Assembly: GCA_015179125.1 (NCBI GenBank)
Contig: WHVA01000238.1
Location: 100,714-164,713, forward strand
Length of the DNA: 64,000 bases
Direction: 5' to 3'
Origin: Gautieria morchelliformis
Taxonomy: Eukaryota > Basidiomycota > Agaricomycetes > Gomphales > Gomphaceae
Positions 33,222 through 46,870 of this stretch are shown piece after piece. The translations under genes were made by a program, and so were the position numbers. The notes under the pieces were generated by a model. That model ran no database searches. It had not been told where the DNA came from and saw only the letters and a list, made by a program, of their open reading frames with translations. Numbering within the stretch: position 1 is the stretch's first letter; the number at the start of each line of letters is the position of its first letter.

Positions 33222-34646
33222 ATGTGTGAGGACATGTTACGTGTGAGGACACGTTACGTATGAGGACACGCTACCTGTGAGGACACGCTACCTGTGGGGA
33301 TACCTGTGAGGACACATTACGTGTGAGGACACCCTACCTGTGAGGACACGCTACCTGTGGGGACACGTTACGTGTGGCGACACGCTACCAGTGGGGACAC
33401 GCTACCTGTGAGGACATGCTACCTACCAGTGAGGACACATTACATGTGGGGACCTGCTACCTGTGGGGACACATTACGTGTGGGGACATGCTACCTATGA
33501 GGACACGTTACGTGTGATGACACGCTACCTGTGGGGACACGTTACGTGCGAGGACACGTTACGTATGAGGAAACACTACCTGTGGGGACACATTACATGT
33601 GAGGACACGTTACGTGTGATGACAGGCTACCTGTGGGGACACGTTACGAGTGAGGACACGTTATGAGTGAGGACACGTTACGTATGAGGACACGCTACCT
33701 GTGAGGACACGTTACCTGTGGGGACACCCTACCTGTGAGGACATATTACGTGTGAGGACACCCTACCTGTGAGGACACCCTACCTGTGGGGACACCCTAC
33801 CTGTGGGGACACGTTACGTGTGGGGACACGCTACCAGTGGGGACACCCTACCTGTGAGGACATGCTACCTACCAGTGAGGACACATTACATGTGGGGACA
33901 TGCTACCTGTGGGGACACATTACGTGTGGGGACATGCTACCTATGAGGACACGTTACGTATGGGGACACGTTACGTATGGGGACACGTTACGTATGAGGA
34001 CACGTTACGTATGAGGACACGCTACCTGTGAGGACAGGTTACATGTGGGGACACGCTACCTGTGAGGGCACGTTGCGTGTGGGAACACGTTATGTGTGAG
34101 GACACACTACCTGTGAGGACATGTTATGTGTGAGGACATGCTACCTGTGAGGACACGCTACCAGTGGGGACACACTACCGGTGGGGACACATTACGTGTG
34201 AGGACAAGCTACCTGTGGGACATGCTACCTGTGAGGACAAGCTACCTGTGGGACACGCTACCTGTGGGGACATGCTACCTGTGGGGACATGCTACCTGTG
34301 GGGACACGTTACACGTTGGGACATGCTACCTGTGAGGACACGTTACGTGTGGGGACATGCTACCTGTGAGGACATGTTACGTGTGGGGACACGCTGCCTG
34401 TGAGGACACGCTACCTGTGAGGACACGCTACCTGTGCAGACATGCTACCTGTGAGGACACGTTACGTTTGGGGACACGCTACCTGTGAGGACACGTTACG
34501 TGTGAGGACACGCTACCTGTGAGGACACGCTACCTGTGCAGACATGCTACCTGTGAGGACACGTTACGTTTGGGGACACGCTACCTGTGAGGACACGTTA
34601 CAGGACACACTACCTGTGAGGACACGTTACATGTGAGGACATGCTA
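33222..34646 (+). repeat. 17-bp minisatellite, 1.4 kb
   Basis: Most diverged of the four arrays. About 80 units, with variants such as GTTACGTATGAGGACAC and single indels that break the register. Confidence 0.9.
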
Positions 34647-34779
34647 TCCAACTGCACTTTGGGTCTTCCCCCATTTCTGATTTTGGTATTGTTTCTGGGT
34701 CTGTGAGAGTGTCACCGGAGGATCAGCTGACATATTGATATAACCACATTGTCAAAATTCAGGATCCCCAAGATCACTA

Positions 34780-34980
34780 TTGGATCTATTTCACAATGCA
34801 CAAGCTTTGAAACCTGTGGATTATGACAATAGGCACAATCTTATAATCTCTGATGATTCAGTCAAGACTATTACCACTTTCATGTCTAGAGTCGCTGGGA
34901 GGCCCATCCCAGGGGTCGAGAGAGAGCTCTGCATGTTTGGCTGTTCCATGGGTGCATACATGATTCATGATACTATATGA
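34780..34980 (+). other. Conserved short reading frame of type I Helitrons (copy 3)
   Basis: 66 codons, near-identical to the copies at 23556, 31971 and 49179, with Arg to His and Glu to Gly changes. The upstream overlapping frame carries a TGA. Confidence 0.4.
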
Positions 34981-35386
34981 TCAGGGATATATTTTGCATG
35001 CTCCTATTTACCCCAATGCATTTGACCTTACTGATTCACTTGACCTTACTGATGCATTTGACCTTACCAAGGCGCTTGACCTACACCCCCGTGCGAAGCG
35101 CGGGTACCCACCTAGTCCTATAGGTGAAAGCAGCATGGTGGGAGGTTGTGGGCGCGCTGACCAATGCTGACCAATGCTTGGTCATTAGTTTGTCAGCGGA
35201 GCGCGCGAGCGGCGCAGCCGCGAGCCAAGAACGCTGCGCAGCATGGTCACGTGACCGTTTGCGTTCCAAATTAGGTCAGCGGCGAGCGGCGCAGCCGCGA
35301 GAGAACGCTGCGCAGTGGTCACGTGACCCGTTCGCGACCAGAGCGCGCATACGCGAGTGTGGTCCGTGCACGACACGCGCGCACGG

Positions 35387-35392
35387 TATAAA
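35387..35392 (+). promoter_or_regulatory. TATA box of type II Helitron copy 2
   Basis: CGGTATAAAGGCCGAACGG, the same context as in the copies at 18883 and 44833. Confidence 0.55.
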
Positions 35393-36424
35393 GGCCGAAC
35401 GGTAAGGACATAACGCCAGGAACCTGCCCAACCGGCGATTCCTCTGTCTGCTGTCCGCTATGTGCTCTGTGCCCTGTGCTCTGTGCTCTGCACTGTCTGC
35501 TCTGTCCGCTGTCAGCTCTGTGCTCTGTCTGATCTGGGTGCTGTCTGCTGTCAGCTCGGTCTGCTGTCTCCTCCTTTAGCTGGCTGGCTGTCTATGGCTT
35601 TGGTTGGCTGACTATCTATTGGCTTGGCTGGCTATCTATTGGTAAGTAATATCTCTTTTTAATGCATTCCAATGTATTTTATTTTATTTGTGTTTATAAT
35701 TTTATTGGTTCCTTTTTTTTTATCATATTGCATTCACATGTGCTTTATATTTTTGTGATTTTTTTCGAAAATAGATTTAAATAAAATCCAAAGACTGCTG
35801 AAAAAAAAGTATTTTAATATCAATATTTTTCAGGTTTTTTTCGAAAATAGACATCAATAAGTTCCCTCTAAAATTAATGAGATTCTGCTTTTAAATGTGG
35901 TTTGTTTTATTGTTTTATTTACTGTAAAGCCACTCACCAGCCACTCCTCTCTGGCTATACTGGTGGCTGGCTTACTATGGCTTTGGCTGGGCTCTGGGTT
36001 TCTCTGTCAGTCTCTGGGCTTCTCTGGCTTTGGCTGGGCATTAATAACAGCTTCTGCTTCAATGTACTGTGCTTTTTTGACATTTTTTCGCAAATAGATA
36101 TCAATAAATTATCCTGACTTTGTGAACAACAGCTCCAGGTTAAATGTACAGTGCATTTTCTTGACATTTTTCGAAAAATAGATAATCCCAACTTTGCTAA
36201 AATTAATAACAGCTTCAGCTTACATGTACTGGACATTTGCTTGACATTTTTTCGAAAAATAGATAATCCTGACTTTGCTAAAAATTAATGACAGGAGCTG
36301 CTTAAATATAGATTCCTTGACTATTTTATTTATGTCTGTATATGTCACAAAATAGATATTGATACATGTCCCTGAGCTTGCTAAAAGTTAATAAGTAGTA
36401 ACAGCCTCTGCTTGCTTCACTTTG

Positions 36425-37350
36425 AGGCCCTTGGGGATATGCTACACATGCCATTGGGACATGCTATGCATGCTATACTTGAGGGGCATGCTACACACAC
36501 TATGCATGGGGACATGCATATGCGTGGAGACATGCATGGGATGCGACACACACGCTATGCTTGGGGACACCCATGCTATGTGTGGAGACACTCATGGTAT
36601 GCATGGAGACACTCATGTTATGCATGGGGACACGCACACTATGCTTGGGGACACGCACGCTATGCATGGAGACATGCATGTTATGCGTGGGGACACGCAC
36701 GCTATGCATGGAGACATGCATGTTATGCGTGGGGACATGCACGCTATGCTTGGGGACACGCACACTATGCTTGGGGACACCCATGTTATGCGTGGAGACA
36801 CACACACTATACTTGGGGACACTCATGTTATGCGTGGAGACACGCATATTATGCATGGGGACACACATGCTATGCATGGGGATGTGCACACTATATGTGG
36901 GGACACACTATGCTTGGGGGACATGGTACAAACAAGGGACACACTACAGGGGAAAACACTACAAACAAGGGACATTCTACACAAGCTATACTTGGGGGAC
37001 ACGCTACACACACTACATGTAGGGACATGCTACACATGTGGACACGCTATGCATGGGGGACACACATGCTATAATTTAGGGACACACTATGTTTGGGCAC
37101 ATGCTACAAACCAGGGACATGCTACACACAAAATACTTGAGGGACATGTTATGCATGTGGGACATGCCATGCACACTGTACTGCATGTGGGGACACACTA
37201 CATATGGAGACATGCTACATGTGGAGACACACTACGCACACTATGCTTTGGGACACACTACGTGTGGGGACATGCCACATGTGAGGATGCAATACGTGTG
37301 AGGACAGATAAAGTGTGATGACACACTACAGGCAAGGACACACTACATGT
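36425..37350 (+). repeat. 21-bp minisatellite
   Basis: Units of the GGGGACACGCAYGCTATGCATG type. Both strands are open over several hundred bases (for example 36422-37318) as a repeat artefact. Confidence 0.85.
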
Positions 37351-37396
37351 GAGGTAGGGGACATGAGACATGGGAGAAATGTGTAGAGTCATTACC

Positions 37397-38037
37397 TGTT
37401 ATGTATCAGGTTTGGATCTAAAAGGACTGCAGCTCCAACTTATATGTTGCACCCCCAACTATCATCCTAAGTATTTTGGAGATCTGAGATTGGAAGTTGG
37501 AAGAGGTTGAGTATTGTAACTGAAGTAGTAAGGGTTCAAGAATTGAGTTAAGTTGGATATGAGAAATCAAGTTGGAAGATGGAGGTCAGAGAGACAGAGG
37601 CCTTGCAGGTCTAAGAACCGGAGACAGTGCAAAGGGAGTGACATATCAAAGTCGATTATCTGATTGCTGAACAGAGGCACACATGACTGGGTTTTATACA
37701 AAGAGCTGAGACAACATGTCAGAAGGTAGAGGTAAGCAATTCCAGTGCAAGTAACTAGAATAAAAGTACCTAATGCGAAACAAGAGGAACTAGAAGGGGG
37801 TGCAGTGTAGAACTAAGAACAATAGGCAAAAGACCAAGGGTCTAATTGGTAGCGGAACAAATGGAACTCCTGACGCTCTGGACTTGCTGTGCTGAGGGTC
37901 AAGTATGGAATGCTGGTGAAAAGAGTCATTAGGGGAAATATGTGAAGAACAAGGGGATCACAAGGTTGAAGTGCAGACATTGTGGAATAGAGTCAGAGGT
38001 GCGGGGGTACCGGAGTTGGTTGAGCATGGTCATAACA
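37397..38037 (+). repeat. Solo LTR with target duplication TTACC
   Basis: 641 bp, TGTTATG...CATAACA, flanked by TTACC at 37392-37396 and 38038-38042. Sister type II elements near 20370 and 46700 carry a single TTACC at the same place, confirming the borders. It is of the same family as the debris in the three X segments. Confidence 0.88.
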
Positions 38038-38218
38038 TTACCTACCTTGATGTGTTATTTAGAGTTACTTTCAATCAATAAGAAGGGTTTTACTTATCTG
38101 AATGAAATTTTCTTATCCGAATGTGTTTGACTTATCCCAAGTTTGATTCACCCAATGTGTTTGACCTTACCAATGCATTTGACTTGCACCCCCATGCAAA
38201 GTGTGGGTACCCACCTAG

Positions 38219-38607
38219 GGAATTGATAGCGGAACAAATGGAACTCCTGATGCTCCGGAATTGCTATGTTAAGGGTTAAGTAAGGAAGGCTGGTGAATAG
38301 AGTCATAAGGGGAAGTATGTGAATAGGAAAGAACAAGGAGATCAAAAGGTCGAAGTGTGGACATTGCGGAATAGAGTCAGAGGAGGTGCAGAGGTACCAG
38401 AGTTGGTCAAGCAGCATGGTCATAACATTACCTACCTCAATGTGTTACTTAGAGCTACTTTTAATCAATAAGATGCATTTTACTTATCTGAATGTGTTTG
38501 ACTTATCCCAAGTTTGATTTACCCAAGGTGTTTGACTTTGCTGATGTGTTTGACCTTACCGAGGCGTTTGACTTGCACCCCCGCGCGAAGCGCGGGTATC
38601 CACCTAG
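38219..38607 (+). repeat. Truncated LTR plus Helitron tail (X segment, copy 2)
   Basis: Only the last part of the LTR (from GGAATTGATAGCGG) plus the TTACC-flanked Helitron tail, with a perfect hairpin and CTAG at 38604-38607. Shorter than the copies at 20500 and 46871. Confidence 0.65.
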
Positions 38608-41600
38608 TCTAAGAGTTAAACGCGCTCAGTGGGTTGTGGGCGCTGCTGACCAATGCTTGGTCACCAGTTTGTCAGCGGAGCACGCGAGCGGCGCAGCCGC
38701 GAGCCCCTGGGCCCTACCGGCGGTTTGCGCCACTCTGCCGGCTCCAGCGCTGCGCAGCGTTCTGGAGCGTGCGAGCGGCGCAGCCGCGAGCGGTTTACGC
38801 CGGTCTGCCGGCTCAGGCGCTCAAAGCAGCGCTGCGCTGGCAGATCGCTGCGCAGCCAGCCGCTTTGCGCACTCCACCACCACCCTCCTCTCCTCTCCTC
38901 TCTGCCCACTACTAGATAGAATAAAAATTGCGTGAGACTGAATTAATAGATAGCCTATATAGTGTAGTACACAAAAGATCTCTTCCCAGGGAGGTCTCTG
39001 CAGTGAACTATTGGGGTTGACCCCTTCATTGGGGCAGCTTTTTCTCTGCTAAGGAGCCAGGTAGTCATCCCAGGCTGCCTTAGAGGGTGCCACAATTGCA
39101 TTGCAGTTCTTTCAGTGTTGACTTGCACTACTGGTGGCTGAAGAAGACATCTCCCCAGGACCAGGACCAGGACCTTTTACTGGAAGAATTATTCCAGTTG
39201 GATAGCCGAAGAAGACTTGGATATTTTCATCAAAAAAATTCCCCATCCCTTCCTTGGTACATATATTTCTCTGTGGTCTGGTGTGAGCCATCTGACAGTT
39301 TTTTTTTTTCTTTTAAATAGAAATTATTAAATTCCCTTGACTTTGCCTAACAAACAGACTCCCCATCCCTTCCTTGGTATGTATGTATTTCTCTGTGGTC
39401 TGGTGTGAGCTGTCTGACATTTATTTAATTAGAAATTAATAAATTCCCCTGACTTTGCCCAAGAAAAATTAACAACAACAGCATCTGCTTGCAAATGTAA
39501 GTTGAAGTGGGGTAGCTTGATTGTTCCTCTAAGCTTATGCCTGCATTTCTCAGGGATCCATCTACTCCAGAGAGAAATCGTCAGCAGGAGCGTGAAAGGG
39601 CGAGGGAGGAGCAGGAGGGTCGTATGACGTCGCCTACTGATCGGAGAGCGCGTGCCCTTGCTGTGGCTGCTGCCAGAGCTCGGAACCAGCCACCCCCTCC
39701 ACCACCTCCTTTTGCCATCCCTCACCCTCCTCCTAGAAGCAATGCGGCTGATCCTTTTCAACAACCTGCTGCAGGGCCATTACGTCCTCCTGATCCCAGT
39801 CCTGGACAGCAGGTGGCTGCCCTTCGTGCTCAGTTAGCAGCAATCCCAGCAGCACAGCCCGTGAGAAGATACAGGCAGGCGCCTATACAGCCACCTCCCA
39901 ATCTTCCTGTGGTTGGTTCTGCAGGAATTGCACAGTTGCGTGCTCAGGCTGCTGAGCAGTCTACTATATTGCAGCAATTTGGAAGAGGTAGACAGGCAGC
40001 TAATCCTCCTGTAGTAGGTTCTGCAGGAGTGGCAGCATTGCGTGCTCAGGCCAATGCAATAAGACCAATGCCTCCGCTACTCCCTGCGCTTCTGCGGCCT
40101 CTTCAGCGACTCCCTGCACCTCCTCAGCCTCCTCTGCCACTCCCTGCACCTCCTCAGCCTCCTCTGCCACTCCCTGCACCTCCACAGCCTCTTCTGCCAC
40201 ACCCTGTACCTCGGCAGCATCCTCAGCGACTTCCTCCTTTTATTCCACTCGGTCGCTCTAGAATAATCGAGGCAGATGTGCTGCGTCATGATCTGGGTCC
40301 CATGGTTGTTGCCTGCCCTGACTGTGGAGCATTACACTGGATGGCAGAACGCCTGCTGAGATCCTCAAATCGGCGGCCCAGATTTGGTGATTGCTGTTTA
40401 GAAGGCAAGGTGCAGCTTCCAGAGCTGCCAGTGCTCCCTCAGCCATTGAGACGGCTCTTAGAGGGCCAGGACCCTGAGGCCAAACAGTTTTGCAAGAACA
40501 TCAGGCAGTACAATGCTGCATTTGCATTCACTTCCTTGGGAGCCGAGTTTGACCAAGATTTGCTTCGGGAGGGTCGTGGTCCATATGTCCTCAAGCTGCA
40601 GGGCGAACTGTATCATATTCATGGCTCTCTCATCCCTAACCCTGGGAGGCGGATACAGTATGCCCAACTTTATATATATGATCCAGCATTGGCTTTGGCA
40701 CAGAGGAACACGCGTAACCCAGGTCTGTCTCCAACTATCATGGGAGACTTGCAGGAAATGCTCCTCTTATGCAATCCTCATGTTCCCATATATAGACAAG
40801 CGGCTGAGAGGCTCAGAGCTCAGGGACAGAATGGTGAGATCCGTGCTAGGCTCACATACAGGGAACACAGGGATCCTAGGAGGTATAATATCCCTACTGC
40901 GGATGAGATTGCGGTGGTTCTTCCCGGAGATGGCATCAACCCTGAACCTAGGGATGTTATTGTCCAGCTCAAAGGTGGACGCTTTCGAAGGGTATCGGAT
41001 ATGAATCCAAACTATGCCTCTCTTCACTATGTCTTGCTCTTTCCCAGGGGAGAGTTGGGGTGGCAACCTGGTATTCGCTATCGCCAATTACCAGACGGGC
41101 GTGAGCGAAGTGGGCATGTCACCCAAATTCAGTTCCATTCCTATCGTCTCTTCCAGAGAACAGAAGAACCTACAACACTCCTGCGCGCTGGCAAATTATT
41201 CCAGCAGTACATTGTAGACTCTTGGGCCGCTGCAGAGCAAAGCAGGCTGTGGTGGATCAGGACAAATCAACACACTCTCCGTGCTGAGATGTATAACCAG
41301 ATGATGGATGCCTTTCATCGCAATGACAATGACAGAGATCCAAACAACTTGGGCATAAGATCCATTCTGCCTGCCACATTTCAGGGGGGGACACGGGACA
41401 TGCAGGAAAACCTGCAGAACTCTCTGGCCATTTCAAGGAAGTATGGTGTGGCAGATCTCTTTATTACCATGACTGCCAATCCCAACTGGCAGGAGGTATT
41501 GGATGCATTGTTGCCCGGACAAACTCCTCAGGACAGGCCTGACCTGGTGTCGCGGGTGTTCCAGCTCAAAAAGAAATACCTCATTGACTTGATCGTCAAG

Positions 41601-44565
41601 GAAAAGATTTTTGGGGAAACCGTCGCTCGCGTGCACACCATTGAATTCCAGAAAAGGGGACTCCCACACATGCATATTCTTATCTGGTTTGAAAGAGATT
41701 CCAAGATCAGACATCCACATGAGGTGGATTCAATGATTTCGGCAGAGTTCCCTGATCCAGAGACTCATCCTGTCCTCTACCGGTTGGTCTGTGAGCTGAT
41801 GACACATGGTCCCTGTGGACAAATGAAACCAAACGCACCCTGCATGGAAAATGGCAAGTGCAAGAAAAACTTCCCAAAGCCATTCTGTGAGGAAACCAGT
41901 CTGAATGAGGATGGATATCCAAAATATCGTCGTCGCAATGATGGAAGGCTGCACAATGTCAGAGGTCACATGCTGGACAACAGATGGGTTGTGCCATACT
42001 CTGCTCTGCTCTTGCTCAAATTCTGGTGTCACATCAACCCTGAGCTCACCATCAATGTGAGGTGTATCAAGTATATCCACAAGTATCTCTACAAGGGCCA
42101 TGATCGGACCACCATGGAGTTTGGTCGCACCCAGGATGAAATTAAGCAGTACCTGGACGCTCGCTATGTCAGTGCTCATGAGGCCTGTTGGAGGTTGCTG
42201 GAGCGGGAAATCCACACCCAGGTGCCTGCAGTCATGGCACTGCCAGTCCATGAAAAGGACCATCACACAATCATCTTTGATCCCAACCAGGATGTGGACA
42301 ACATCCTGGAAAGGGCTGAGGCGAAAAAGACACCGCTCATGGCTTACTTTGAGGCCAATGATATCTACCCTGAAGCACGTGATCTGCTCTATGTGGAGTT
42401 TCCTGAGCATTTTACCTGGCAAGCACAGGAAAAGGTATGGACACCACGCCAAAGAAGCTTTAGCATCGGTCGCCTTCACTTTGCAAACCCTAAATCAGGA
42501 GAGAGATTTTTTGTGCGCACTCTCCTCACAGTGGTCAAGGGGGCTAGATCCTTTGAGGAGCTTAGGTCGGTGGATGGCATACAATATGCTACTTACAAGG
42601 AGGCCTGTCGTGCAAGGGGACTTCTGGATGATGATCAGGAGTTGAGGTTGTGTCTCCAGGAAGCCAGTGGCATGAAAACAGGTGCTCAGCTCAGACATCT
42701 CTTTGCCACCATCCTTGGCCATTGCAATCCATCGGGTCCTGGCAGACTATGGGATGGCTTCAGGGAGCACATATGTGATGATCTCAGACATCAGCTCCAA
42801 ATCAGACATGGTATGCAGGATCCACAGGATGATCAGGTTTATGATTTGGCCTCTTTCTCTTGGAAAAAATCCTCCAGCAGGGTGGAATGTCCTTGAGCAG
42901 CTTTGATGATATGCCTCGGGTGGCAGGCGGGTGGGAGGCCCTCATTGGAAACAGGTTCATAGCTGAGCAGAGGGACTATGACCCTGTTGCAGAGAGGGAC
43001 ATAGCTGATGAGGAGGTTCCCAGGCTGAATGAGGGGCAAAGGTCAGCGCATGATCAGATATTACGGTCGGCACTGACCAGAGATGCTCATGGGAAACCTG
43101 ATGGACAAATGTTTTTTGTCACTGGCTCAGGTGGTGCTGGGAAATCATTCACATGGAACACTCTAATCCACTCCTGTAGAGCGGAGAGCCTCATTGTGAT
43201 TGCAGTAGCCTCATCTGCAATGGCTGCCCTTATCCTCACTAAGGGTACAACCTCTCATAGCATGCTTGGAATTCCCATTCCTGTCCATGAGCGCTCTCTC
43301 TCCTTCATCACAAAGAACTCTGACAAGGCTGACATGCTGAGACAGGCCAGTCTCCTCATCTGGGATGAGGCTGCAATGCAGCATCGCCATGCCATAGAGG
43401 CCATTGACAGGACACTGAGGGATTTCCTTGACCAGCCTGACAGACCCTTTGGTGGCATCACAGTCGCCTTTGGAGGTGACTTTCAGCAGACTCTCCCAAT
43501 TGTCCCTAAAGGCTCCAAGGAGGATATCGTGGGAGCTACCCTTCAGAAGTCATATCTGTGGCCAAAGATCAAGGTCCGCCATCTGACAGAGAACATGCGG
43601 GTGAGAAATGACCCTGACCGAGCCAGGTTTGCAGAATGGCTGCAGAATGTGGGTCAGGGAAAGGATCTCCCACTAGATCATACGTTCTCACTCCCTCCTC
43701 ACATGGTTTGTGGCCCTGGAATTGAAGATCTGATCCAGGAAATATACCCTGGCATTGGCAATCACGTCCCTGCCCAGGACAATTACTTTCTGGAGCGTGC
43801 CATCCTCTGTGCCAGAAACACTGAGGTCAATGAGATCAATTCCATGGTGTTTAGGGAGTTTCCAGGTGATGCTCAGGTCTTGCACTGCGCAAATTCCATT
43901 GAAGAATCCGACGATATAGATCGGTATCCTGTGGAGTATCTGAATTCCATAGAGATGGGCTGTCTTCCTCCTGCTCGCTTGGAAGTCAAGCCTGGAGTGC
44001 CTCTGATGCTGTTGCGCAATTTGGATCAGAAGCAAGGACTATGCAATGGGACAAGGTTGCGGTTGGTGAGGATAAGCATTAGAGTGTTGGAGGTCAGGAT
44101 CATCTCAGGTCCACGTGCAGGCAATATTGCTTTCATCCCCAGGATCATCATTAAGCCATCAGAGGGAGAGTTGCCATTTGTGCTGCAAAGGAGGCAGTTT
44201 CCAGTGCGTTTGGCATTTGCAATGACTATCAACAAGTCTCAAGGACAGTCTTTGGGTACGGTTGGGCTGGACCTGAGATATCCAGTGTTTGGACATGGTC
44301 AGTTGTATGTTGGTGTATCAAGAGGGACCAATTGGAACAGAGTGAAGGTCTTGCTTGAGGAGGGTTTGGACACAACCAACATTGTATATAAAGATGTATT
44401 ACTTAGAGCTCCTTGATTTTATTATATCCACTTCTCTTGATATGGTTTATGTGTATTACTTGATTTTACTTGATGCAAATTGGTTACTTTTATTTTCCCC
44501 AATGCACTTGACCTTACCGATGCGTTTGACCTACACCCCCGCGCGAAGCGCGGGTACCCACCTAG
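38608..44565 (+). mobile_element. Helitron D: autonomous-type element with one frameshift in RepHel
   Basis: 5958 bp, TCTAAGAGTTAAACGCGCTC... to CTAG at 44562-44565 with a perfect hairpin. Its 5' 300 bp are almost identical to those of element C. The leader frame with GACCAG repeats lies at 39087-39320. Confidence 0.9.
39495..44416 (+). pseudogene. Helitron Rep-helicase gene, single frameshift
   Basis: Split start codon (AT 39495-39496, intron 39497-39553). The frame is open to 42896 and includes the Pro-rich region, CPDC...GDCC, Rep HUH motif (RGLPHMH near 41663) and tyrosine motif (KYIHKY near 42075). A one-base deletion at about 42845 (GATTTGGCC where the intact copy has GATTTTGGCC) shifts the frame. 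The rest continues to 44416 in another frame, with GSGGAGKS near 43130, WDEAAM near 43365 and VGVSRGTNWNR near the end. No catalytic residue is visibly lost. This copy is otherwise very close to the intact gene at 50341. Confidence 0.93.
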
Positions 44566-44832
44566 TTCCTATAGGTGAAAGCAGCACGGTGGGAGGTTGT
44601 GGGCGCGCTGACCAATGCTGACCAATGCTTGGTCATTAGTTTGTCAGCGGAGCGCGCGAGCGGCCGCAAGCCAAGAACGCTGCCTAGCATGGTCACGTGA
44701 CCGTTTGCGTTCCAAATTAGGTCAGCAGCGAGCGGCGCAGCCGCGAGAGAACGCTGCGCAGTGGTCACGTGACCCGTTCGCGACCAGAGCGCGCATACGC
44801 GAGTGTGGTCCGTGCACGACACGCGCGCACGG

Positions 44833-44838
44833 TATAAA
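44833..44838 (+). promoter_or_regulatory. TATA box of type II Helitron copy 3
   Basis: CGGTATAAAGGCCGAACGG in the shared promoter-like block. Confidence 0.55.
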
Positions 44839-45874
44839 GGCCGAACGGTAAGGACATAACGCCAGGAACCTGCCCAACCGGCGATTCCTCTGTCTGCTGT
44901 CCGCTATGTGCTCCGTGCCCTGTGCTCTGTGCTCTGCGCTGTCTGCTCTGTCCACTGTCAGCTCTGTGCTCTGTCTGATCTGGGTGCTGTCTGCTGTCAG
45001 CTCTGTCTGCTGTCTCCTCCTTTAGCTGGCTGGCTGTCTATGGCTTTGGTTGGCTGACTATCTATTGGCTTGCCTGGCTATCTATTGGTAAGTAATATCT
45101 CTTTTTTAATGCATTCCAATGTATTGTATTTTATTTGTGTTTATAATTTTATTGGTTCCTTTTTTTTTATCATATTGCATTCACATGTGCTTTATATTTT
45201 TGTGATTTTTTTCGAAAATAGATTTAAATAAAATCCAAAGACTGCTGAAAAAAAAGTATTTTAATATCAATATTTTTCAGGTTTTTTTCGAAAATAGACA
45301 TCAATAATTTCCCTCTAAAATTAATGACAATAGATTCTGCTTTTAAATGTGGTTTGTTTTATTGTTTTATTTACTGTAAAGCTGCTTACCAGCCACTCCT
45401 CTCTGGCTATACTGGTGGCTGGCTTACTATGGCTTTGGCTGGGCTCTGGGTTTCTCTGTCAGTCTCTGGGCTTCTCTGGCTTTGGCTGGGCATTAATAAC
45501 AGCTTCTGCTTCAATGTACTGTACTTTTTTGACATTTTTTCGCAAATAGATATCAATAAATTATCCTGACTTTGTGAAAATTGACAACAGCTCCAGGTTA
45601 AATGTACAGTGCATTTTCTTGACATTTTTCGAAAAATAGATAATCCTAACTTTGCTAAAATTAATAACAGCTTCAGCTTACATGTACTGGACATTTTCTT
45701 GACATTTTTTCGAAAAATAGATAATCCTAAAAATTAATGGCAGGAGCTGCTTAAATATAGATTCCTTGACTATTTTATTTATGTCTGTATATGTCACAAA
45801 ATAGATATTGATACATGTCCCTGAGCTTGCTAAAAGTTAATAAGTAGTAACAGCCTCTGCTTGCTTCACTTTGA

Positions 45875-46705
45875 GGCCCTTGGGGATATGCTACACATGC
45901 CATTGGGACATGCTATGCATGCTATACTTGAGGGGCATGCTACACACACTATGCATGGGGACATGCATATGTGTGGAGACATGCATGGGATGCGACACAC
46001 ACGCTATGCTTGGGGACACGCATGCTATGTGTGGAGACACTCATGGTATGCATGGAGACACTCATGTTATGCGTGGGGACACGCACACTATGCTTGGGGA
46101 CACGCACGCTATGCATGGAGACATGCATGTTATGCGTGGGGACATGCACGCTATGCTTGGGGACACGCACACTATGCTTGGGGACACCCATGTTATGCGT
46201 GGAGACACACACACTATACTTGGGGACACTCATGTTATGCGTGGAGACACGCATGTTATGCATGGGGACACACATGCTATGCATGGGGATGTGCACACTA
46301 TATGTGGGGACACACTATGCTTGGGGGACATGGTACAAACAAGGGACACACTACAGGGGAAAACACTACAAACAAGGGACATTCTACACAAGCTATACTT
46401 GGGGGACACGCTACACACACTACATGTAGGGACATGCTACACATGTGGACACGCTATGCATGGGGGACACACATGCTATAATTTAGGGACACGCTATGTT
46501 TGGGGACATGCTACAAACCAGGGACATGCTACATGTGGAGACACACTATGCATGGAGGACATGCTACGCACACTATACTTGGGGACATGTTATGTGTGGG
46601 GTCATGTTACAAACCAGGGACACAATAAGCATGCTATATTCAAGGCTATGCATGGAGGACATGCTATGCATGCTATACTTGGGCACATGCAGACATGTGT
46701 AGAGA
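45875..46705 (+). repeat. 21-bp minisatellite
   Basis: Same unit as at 19776 and 36425. Copy 2 and copy 3 differ by loss or gain of whole units. Confidence 0.85.
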
Positions 46706-46870
46706 CATTACCTATCTTGATGTGTTACTTATAGCTACTTTCAATTGCAATGAGATGTGTTTTACTTATTCCAAGTTTGATTTACCCAATGTGTTTGACC
46801 TTGCTGATGCATTTGACCTTATTGAGGTGTTTGACCTACACCCCCATGTGAAGCATGGGTATCCACCTAG

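Larger units (their letters stand above)
32306..35115 (+). mobile_element. Non-autonomous Helitron, type I (copy 3)
   Basis: 2810 bp, TCTAAGAGTTAAACGAGCAC... to CTAG at 35112-35115. TATAAA is at 32523. It has the longest 17-bp minisatellite of the window and the same 66-codon frame at 34780-34980. Confidence 0.85.
35116..38218 (+). mobile_element. Non-autonomous Helitron, type II (copy 2), containing a solo LTR
   Basis: Starts TCCTATAGGTGAAAGCAGCA directly after CTAG. Ends CTAG at 38215-38218 after a decayed hairpin (CCCATGCAAAGTGTGGG). Same modules as the copies at 18607 and 44567: palindromes, two CACGTG sites, TATAAA at 35387, CT-rich leader, A/T-rich repeats (35740-36390) and a 21-bp minisatellite. 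A 641-bp LTR lies in its 3' part. Confidence 0.8.
44567..46870 (+). mobile_element. Non-autonomous Helitron, type II (copy 3)
   Basis: Starts TCCTATAGGTGAAAGCAGCA one T after the CTAG of element D. Ends CTAG at 46867-46870 after a decayed hairpin (CCCATGTGAAGCATGGG). TATAAA is at 44833. The minisatellite runs from 45875 to 46705. Near-identical to copy 2 up to the minisatellite, but without the LTR. Confidence 0.8.

Noticed and set aside
36422-37318. 298-codon frame of Cys/His/Met-rich repeats
   Set aside because: Produced by the 21-bp minisatellite; other frames and the opposite strand are open too.
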